64,000 nt of DNA from Thermomonospora echinospora (GTDB lineage: Bacteria; Actinomycetota; Actinomycetes; Streptosporangiales; Streptosporangiaceae): assembly GCF_900108175.1 (NCBI RefSeq), contig NZ_FNVO01000015.1, forward strand, positions 62,001 to 126,000, written 5' to 3'. Below the pieces are notes generated by a model, which made no database searches, had not been told where the DNA came from, and saw only the letters and a list, made by a program, of their open reading frames with translations. This document shows positions 59,278 through 64,000 of this stretch, piece by piece (position 1 is the stretch's first letter; the number at the start of each line of letters is the position of its first letter). The position numbers were made by a program, and so were the translations under genes.

Positions 59278-59616
59278 TCACACCATCTCGGCCGGATCGG
59301 CCCTGGTGTCTCACGGGAACGACTTTCTCCTGCGGCCTGTCCCGGGCACCTGATACCGGTGTCCTCATCGCCTTCCACAGCCATGACCGGCGTCCCGGCC
59401 CTCTCGGGGCTCTCATCGGCCACGACGCCGGGCAGCCCGTCCTTGATGGCGCGATTCGTCCACAGGGTGTGGAAAAGTCGCCGGACCACCGCCCGCGGCC
59501 GCCGGGGACGGCCGTCCCGCCGCCGGAGCCGTACCAAGGAACTCGACGATCGCCAGAGGGCGGGCACGACCGTTGCCTGATTCGGTTCGACGAGACCGCA
59601 TCCGCGGCGGGAACGA
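59278..59616. other. Promoter region of secreted protein copy B
   Basis: 339 bp without a gene. Part of it (about 59300-59420) resembles 58660-58790 upstream of copy A, supporting tandem duplication including regulatory DNA. Confidence 0.4.
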
Positions 59617-59652
59617 CCGAGCCCCGCCGGGCGTGGGCCCGGCGGGGCTCGG
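59617..59652 (-). terminator. Terminator after trxB
   Basis: 16-bp arms CCGAGCCCCGCCGGGC/GCCCGGCGGGGCTCGG with GTGG loop, 24 nt after the trxB stop on the minus strand. Confidence 0.85.
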
Positions 59653-59675
59653 GATGGTGCGGGAGGGGCGCCCGA

Positions 59676-60635
59676 TCAGGCGTCGGGCTGGTGGACGAGT
59701 TCGGCCTCGCCCTGGTCGGCGAGCCAGCGCTCGGCGTCGATGGCGGCCGCGCAGCCGGTACCGGCGGCGGTGATCGCCTGTCGGTAGACGTGGTCCACCA
59801 CATCGCCGCAGGCGAACACACCGGGGATCTTGGTACGGGTGGAGGGGGCCTCGACCAGCAGATAACCGTCGGGGTCGAGGTCGAGCTGGCCCTTGAACAG
59901 GTCACTGCGGGGATCGTGACCGATGGCGATGAACACCCCGGTGACGTCGAGGGTGCTCTCCTCGCCGGTCTTGCGGTTGCGGATGCGCACGCCGCTGACC
60001 CGGTCCTCGCCGAGGACGTCGGCGACCTCGCTGTCCCACACGAAGCGGATCTTGTCGTTGGCGAACGCCCGGTCCTGCATGATCTTGCTGGCGCGCAGCT
60101 CGTCGCGGCGGTGCACCACGGTGACGGACCGGGCGAACTTGGTCAGGAAGGTCGCCTCCTCCATGGCGGTGTCGCCGCCGCCGACCACGACGATGTCCTG
60201 GTCACGGAAGAAGAACCCGTCACAGGTGGCGCACCAGGAGACACCGCGGCCCGACAGCCGCTTCTCGTTCGGCAGGCCCAGCTCGCGGTAGCCCGAACCG
60301 GTGGCGATGATCACCGAGCGCGCCCGGAACTCCTCGTCGCCGACCTTGACGACCTTGGGCTCGACGGTCAGATCGACCGCGGTGACATCGTCGGCGATCA
60401 GCTCGGCACCGAACCGCTCGGCCTGCTTGCGCATGTTGTCCATCAGGTCCGGGCCCATGACGCCGTCGGGGAAGCCCGGGAAGTTCTCCACGTCGGTGGT
60501 GTTCATCAGGGCTCCGCCGGCGGTCACCGACCCCTCGAAGACCAGCGGCTTGAGGTCGGCCCGCGCCGCGTAGATCGCGGCCGTGTAGCCCGCCGGGCCC
60601 GAGCCGATGATGATGACGTTGCGGACGTCGCTCAC
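59676..60635 (-). CDS. trxB: Thioredoxin reductase
   Basis: 319 aa from GTG 60635 (AAAGG, 7-nt spacer). FAD motif [20 protein letters not shown], redox pair in [20 protein letters not shown] motif [16 protein letters not shown] and [20 protein letters not shown]. Reduces thioredoxin with NADPH. In most actinomycetes trxA follows at once. Here a terminator and the secreted-protein genes follow instead. sigM and its anti-sigma factor lie 1-3 kb upstream on the same strand, and trxB is a typical SigM target. Confidence 0.96.
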   Translation of the reverse strand: MSDVRNVIIIGSGPAGYTAAIYAARADLKPLVFEGSVTAGGALMNTTDVENFPGFPDGVMGPDLMDNMRKQAERFGAELIADDVTAVDLTVEPKVVKVGDEEFRARSVIIATGSGYRELGLPNEKRLSGRGVSWCATCDGFFFRDQDIVVVGGGDTAMEEATFLTKFARSVTVVHRRDELRASKIMQDRAFANDKIRFVWDSEVADVLGEDRVSGVRIRNRKTGEESTLDVTGVFIAIGHDPRSDLFKGQLDLDPDGYLLVEAPSTRTKIPGVFACGDVVDHVYRQAITAAGTGCAAAIDAERWLADQGEAELVHQPDA

Positions 60636-60820
60636 GTGTGCGCCTTTCGTTCCGATGCGGTCGGTCGGGCCGGGCCGCCCGCTCTCGGGCACGGCCCCGG
60701 CGTAACCCGCTCCGACAGTGGCGTCAACCGATCCTAGGGCCCGGGGATTCCCGGTACGCCGCGCGCCCCACGGTGGTGGGAGGATGCCACCGTCCCAGAC
60801 CTGCGGAGAAAGGGAGACCA

Positions 60821-61402
60821 GTGGCGCGGATCCTGCTGCTGCACTCGATGTACGGGCTGCGGCCGGCGGTGCACGCGGCGGCGGACCGGCTGCGCGCGGC
60901 CGGGCACGAGGTGCACGTCCCGGACCTGTACGCGGGCCGGGTGGCCGACACCCCCGAGGACGCCGAGGCGATCAGGGAGGAGCTCGGCCGGGACGAGCTG
61001 CTGCGCCGGGCGGTGGCCGCGGCCGCACCCCACTGTGACCAGGGACTGGTGTACGCCGGGTTCTCGCTCGGCGGGGCGCTCGCCCAGAACCTGGCGCTGG
61101 CCGACGAACGGGCGCGCGGGCTGGTGCTGCTGCACGGCACGTCGGACGTGGCCGACGACGCCGCGACCGAGATCCCGGTGCAGTTGCACGTGGCCGACCC
61201 GGACCCGTACGAGACCGACGACTGGCTGAACGCCTGGTACCTGCGGATGCGCCGGGCGGGCGCCGACGTGGAGGTGCACCGCTACCGGGGCGCGGGCCAC
61301 CTGTACACCGACCCGGACCTGCCGGACTTCGACGCCGACGCCACCGAGCGCACCTGGCGCATTGTGCTGGACTTCCTCACCGACCTGCCCGACGACGCCT
61401 GA
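60821..61402 (+). CDS. Dienelactone hydrolase-family alpha/beta hydrolase
   Basis: 193 aa from GTG 60821 (GGGAG, 5-nt spacer). [39 protein letters not shown], nucleophile elbow [16 protein letters not shown] with Ser instead of the Cys of true dienelactone hydrolases, [12 protein letters not shown]-like acid strand and [16 protein letters not shown] with catalytic His. Substrate unknown. Divergent from trxB and convergent with the anti-sigma gene. Confidence 0.88.
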   Translation: MARILLLHSMYGLRPAVHAAADRLRAAGHEVHVPDLYAGRVADTPEDAEAIREELGRDELLRRAVAAAAPHCDQGLVYAGFSLGGALAQNLALADERARGLVLLHGTSDVADDAATEIPVQLHVADPDPYETDDWLNAWYLRMRRAGADVEVHRYRGAGHLYTDPDLPDFDADATERTWRIVLDFLTDLPDDA

Positions 61403-61526
61403 GACGCCTGAGAACGGCCACCGCCGCGAACGACGGACGGCCGAGAACGCCCCCGTCCGATCGACGACCCGGCAGCAGACGCACCCGCCGGAACACCCAC
61501 GAGCACGGACATCAGCCCCACGGCCC

Positions 61527-61588
61527 GCCCGGGGAACGGCCCGGTGTCCCGACCTCCGGAGGTCGGGACACCGGGCCGTTCCCCGGGC
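61527..61588. terminator. 62-bp perfect palindrome, bidirectional terminator
   Basis: Arms of 31 nt each (61527-61557, 61558-61588) with no spacer and no mismatch, between convergent hydrolase and anti-sigma genes. It forms a very long GC-rich hairpin. Confidence 0.8.
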
Positions 61589-61651
61589 GCCGGTGACATG
61601 AGCGTCGTGGGCGAGCCCGTGGTGCCGGTGGGATCCGCTACGGGTGCCCGG

Positions 61652-62443
61652 TCAGGGGGTCGTGGCGGGGACTTCGGTCTCCGCGATCACGTCGCGGACG
61701 TCCGCCGAGCACTTCGGTCCGGCCACCACGACCCGCCAGCTGGAGCCGTCGGTGTGCACCACGATGACCGTGACCTCACGGTTCTCGAAGCGGGCGGAGT
61801 CGACCAGCACCGGCTGGGTGCCCAGGGTCACCTGGTCGACACAGCCGATCAGGCCGGCCGGGGGCCGCTCCAGTTTCGGCAGACCACCGGCCCTGGTGAT
61901 CACGCTGGAGACCTGCTCGCCCAGCGTCGCCGACCGGTAGACGGTGCCGCTGCGCGTCACGGTGACGGCGCCGGCGTTCAGCGGTGCGGCCCCGCCCTCG
62001 CGCCTGGCACGGTCCGCCGGGGCGTGCGAGGTCGCCGCATGGTCGTCACCGTCCAGCGAGCCGTTGAGCGTGATGTTGCCCAGGACGGCGCCGCCGCCGA
62101 GCACCACCACCGCCGCCGCGGCGGCCGATATCACCCGTAGACGCCTTTTCCCGCGCCGCCGCTCCAGTGCATGGTGCGGGATGCTCGCGATGGTGGCGTG
62201 CTCTCCTGATCCGTGCATCGACTCGGCCCGGATGGCCTCGTCGATGCGCGCAGCCAGCTCCGCGGGCATCGGTGGTACGGGAACGTCCGCCAATATCCGG
62301 GAGACGTCCGCGATCTCGGCGGACCGCTCCCGGCATTCGGCGCAATCGTCCAGATGCGCGTTGGCGGAGGCGGCATCGGCGTCGTCGAGCAGGCCCTCGG
62401 CCAGATCGGCCAGGGCATCGTAGTCCAGGTGTGCGGGGTTCAC
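61652..62443 (-). CDS. Zinc-finger anti-sigma factor of SigM
   Basis: 263 aa, GTG start overlapping the sigM stop (GTGA). N-terminal ZAS domain with HLDDCAECRERSAEIADVSR (HxxxCxxC), a membrane helix RVISAAAAAVVVLGGGAVLG near 105-125 and an external C-terminal domain (VTRSGTVYRSATLGEQVSSV, GSSWRVVVAGPKCSADVRDV) with two Cys. Holds SigM at the membrane until a redox or envelope signal. Equivalent of RsmA in mycobacteria. Confidence 0.9.
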   Translation of the reverse strand: MNPAHLDYDALADLAEGLLDDADAASANAHLDDCAECRERSAEIADVSRILADVPVPPMPAELAARIDEAIRAESMHGSGEHATIASIPHHALERRRGKRRLRVISAAAAAVVVLGGGAVLGNITLNGSLDGDDHAATSHAPADRARREGGAAPLNAGAVTVTRSGTVYRSATLGEQVSSVITRAGGLPKLERPPAGLIGCVDQVTLGTQPVLVDSARFENREVTVIVVHTDGSSWRVVVAGPKCSADVRDVIAETEVPATTP

Positions 62444-63045
62444 TTGGGACGGCCACCTCCTTCCGTGTCCGTTCCTTCGACGTTTCCGCGCGACTGACGG
62501 TTCCGCAGGTGCGCCAGCCGGGGCGCGAGCCGGGCGCGGCCCCGGGCGCAGCGGCTCTTGACGGTGCCGGGCGGGACCTCCAGGAACGCGGCGGCGTCGT
62601 CCACCGCGTAGCCCATCATGTCGACCAGGACCAGCGCGGCCCGCTGCTCGTAGGGCAGCTCGCGCAGCGCCGCCGTGACGTCCAGCAGCGTGCCGTGCCC
62701 GTCGGTCGGGTCGGGCAGCTTGGGCGCCAGCGCGTCGATCTTGGCCTCGTCGCCCATCGGGGTGGCCGGCCGGATCGCCTTGCGGCGCAGCCGGTCCAGG
62801 CAGGCGTTCACCACGATGCGGTGCAGCCAGGTGGTGACGGCCGCGTCGCCGCGGAACCGGCCGGCCGCGCGGAACGCCGACAGGAAGGCGTCCTGGAGAG
62901 CGTCGGCGGCCTCCTCCTGGTCACCGAGGGTGCGCAGCGCGACCGCCCACATCCGTTCCCGGTGCCGGTTGACCAGCTCGCCGAAGGCGTGCGGGTCCCC
63001 TTGGGCGTGCCGGGAGAGCAGCTCCTTGTCGGAGACCTCGTCCAT
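62440..63045 (-). CDS. sigM: ECF sigma factor SigM
   Basis: 201 aa from ATG 63045 (MDEVSDKELLSRHAQGDPHA). A GTG 15 nt earlier and a far start at 63156 are possible. Region 2: NRHRERMWAVALRTLGDQEE, ALQDAFLSAFRAAGRFRGDA and VTTWLHRIVVNACLDRLRRK. Region 4: LPYEQRAALVLVDMMGYAVD and VPPGTVKSRCARGRARLAPR. Translationally coupled to its anti-sigma factor. The gene upstream on the same strand at 63247 belongs to the murJ-linked block, as in mycobacteria. Confidence 0.92.
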   Translation of the reverse strand: MDEVSDKELLSRHAQGDPHAFGELVNRHRERMWAVALRTLGDQEEAADALQDAFLSAFRAAGRFRGDAAVTTWLHRIVVNACLDRLRRKAIRPATPMGDEAKIDALAPKLPDPTDGHGTLLDVTAALRELPYEQRAALVLVDMMGYAVDDAAAFLEVPPGTVKSRCARGRARLAPRLAHLRNRQSRGNVEGTDTEGGGRPK

Positions 63046-63246
63046 GGGCGACGCGCTCACGGACGCCACGGCCGCGCGTCCTGATTCTCGGTAGCGGCTG
63101 CTGGAGTTGGCACCACGAATTCCAGGGGGGATGGGGACATGTTCACTGACAGGCACGATACCGACTGATTCCCCGGCGGGGCACGGCCCGCCGGGTGATG
63201 GGCCGTTCCGATACCGGACGGTGAGGGAAGGCCGCCGGGGTCGCGC

Positions 63247-64000
63247 TCAGCCGGGCCGACCGAGGACCGTGACCTCGCCGATCTGCGCTTTGTTGCTGGA
63301 GGGCAGCTTGGTGAACCACAGCAGGACGTACCGGCCCCGGACGGCCTTGCCGGGCTCTATCTGGAAGCTGCCGGCCTCGGTCGAGCGCTCGGCGATCTGT
63401 TGCATCGCCCCGCGCGCGTCCTCGTTGCCGACCCTGACCTCCAGCGTCGCGCCGGCGCCACCGTCCGGCACGTTCAGCTTGATCTGCTCGATGCTGACGA
63501 CCGAGCCCATGTCGAGCACGACACCGAGGCCCTTGAGGTAGTTGCCGAACATCGGGTCGGCGTAGCTCTGCGACTGCCACGCGGTACCGTTCTTGCCGTC
63601 GTGGACCAGGCCGGCGGTCTTGAGGACGGTGGGGTCGGGATGCCCGGCCTGCCGCTCCTCGTACTTGCCCGTGGCGTTCTTGATCGGCAGCTTCTTGGGG
63701 GCCGGCGGCTGAGAGGTGCCGGTGGGCGTGGGGGTGCCGTTCCCCTGCGCGCCGGGGTCGTCGTCACCGCCGCTGGACAGCGCCCACGCGCTGATGCCGA
63801 CGATGACCGTGACGGCCGCGGCGGCCACGGCCAGCAGCGTGCGGCTGACCGGACGGCGGTCCTGGCCGCCCGGTATACCGGCCGGGCGGGTGGCGTGCGG
63901 GGCCGCGTACCCGTTGTGCTGCGCGCGGTGCGAGGACGGCTGGGGACGGGGGGGCCGCGGCTCGGCGGGCGAGGCCGCCGGGACGGACGCCGGACGGGTC
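63247..64000 (-). CDS. MurJ-linked membrane protein, C-terminal part (runs off right edge)
   Basis: Frame is open to the window end, 250 codons seen. Order: Pro-rich cytoplasmic linker (ASPAEPRPPRPQPSSHRAQ), one membrane helix (LLAVAAAAVTVIVGISAWAL), a short Thr/Pro stalk (GTPTPTGTSQPPAPKK) and an extracellular beta-sandwich (GLGVVLDMGSVVSIEQIKLN, ATLEVRVGNEDARG, VRGRYVLLWFTKLPSSNKAQ) resembling F5/8-type domains. In actinomycetes this is the tail of the pseudokinase protein coupled to MurJ (compare Rv3910), upstream of sigM. The kinase-like part would lie outside the window. Confidence 0.7.
   Translation of the reverse strand, partial: TRPASVPAASPAEPRPPRPQPSSHRAQHNGYAAPHATRPAGIPGGQDRRPVSRTLLAVAAAAVTVIVGISAWALSSGGDDDPGAQGNGTPTPTGTSQPPAPKKLPIKNATGKYEERQAGHPDPTVLKTAGLVHDGKNGTAWQSQSYADPMFGNYLKGLGVVLDMGSVVSIEQIKLNVPDGGAGATLEVRVGNEDARGAMQQIAERSTEAGSFQIEPGKAVRGRYVLLWFTKLPSSNKAQIGEVTVLGRPG

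Noticed and set aside
59457-59465. TCGTCCACA as a DnaA box
   Set aside because: Single copy with one mismatch and no partner sites, expected by chance.
1-64000. CRISPR arrays
   Set aside because: No set of regularly spaced 24-37-bp direct repeats with unique spacers. The repeats found are tandem (20461, 11936, 45950).

Overview
The window is chromosomal DNA of a high-GC actinomycete. The conserved blocks match gene neighbourhoods known from Mycobacterium and Streptomyces. These are whiB4/wblA with its two ArsA-like ATPases and a PASTA-type ponA, rpsF-ssb-rpsR-rplI with ponA1, a DUF5318 gene and padR-ino1, and sigM with its anti-sigma factor and trxB. UTRA-type GntR regulators, DUF222-like mini-genes, abundant leaderless promoters and the overall style suggest Streptosporangiales (for example Thermomonosporaceae/Actinomadura). 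That placement is an inference.

Layout. 0-4 kb: accessory DNA with a flavin monooxygenase/TetR pair, an SDR/HxlR pair, and integrase and transposase debris lying against the 3' end of tRNA-Pro(CGG). 4-16 kb: core genes, namely a metallophosphoesterase, yqeY, ponA2-like PBP, whiB4/wblA, two ArsA-type ATPases, a Cds1-like PLP enzyme, dnaX and the SRP RNA. 16-19 kb: a tnpB-only IS605-type element inserted in the start codon of a DUF952 gene, tRNA-Ser(GGA), and a tryptophanyl-tRNA synthetase gene preceded by a Trp-Trp leader peptide and attenuator. 19.5-31 kb: transporters and regulators (XRE-cupin, DMT exporter, CynX-type MFS with FadR-type regulator, XRE-TPR), a PH-domain membrane protein and upp. 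31-33 kb: two tadA-associated proteins, tadA and tRNA-Ser(CGA). 33-38.5 kb: a mobile-looking accessory island (phosphotransferase, GRDP-like protein, a three-gene overlapping cassette, UTRA/GntR regulators) ending in a tRNA-3'-end-like remnant. 38.9-45 kb: a dnaN away from dnaA/recF, a GNAT enzyme, dnaB interrupted by a class-3-like intein and preceded by DnaA boxes, and a MATE exporter. 45-58 kb: a SOS-box mini-gene, a PGRP amidase followed by tandem duplications, rplI-rpsR-ssb-rpsF, a second SOS-like mini-gene, an endonuclease IV family gene, a PIG-V-like mannosyltransferase, ponA1, a DUF5318 gene, padR and ino1. 58-64 kb: two tandem secreted four-cysteine proteins, trxB, a hydrolase, an anti-sigma/sigM pair and the C-terminal half of a membrane protein cut by the window edge.

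The core genes deal mostly with replication (dnaX, dnaN, dnaB, ssb), translation (rpsF, rpsR, rplI, trpS, tadA, three tRNAs) and envelope/redox homeostasis (two class A PBPs, amidase, whiB4, trxB, sigM, ino1 for mycothiol and inositol lipids). The most notable observations are the TnpB element whose ends reconstruct an ATG start and predict a guide, the Trp attenuator of trpS, the DnaA boxes upstream of dnaB, and the paired SOS-like mini-genes.
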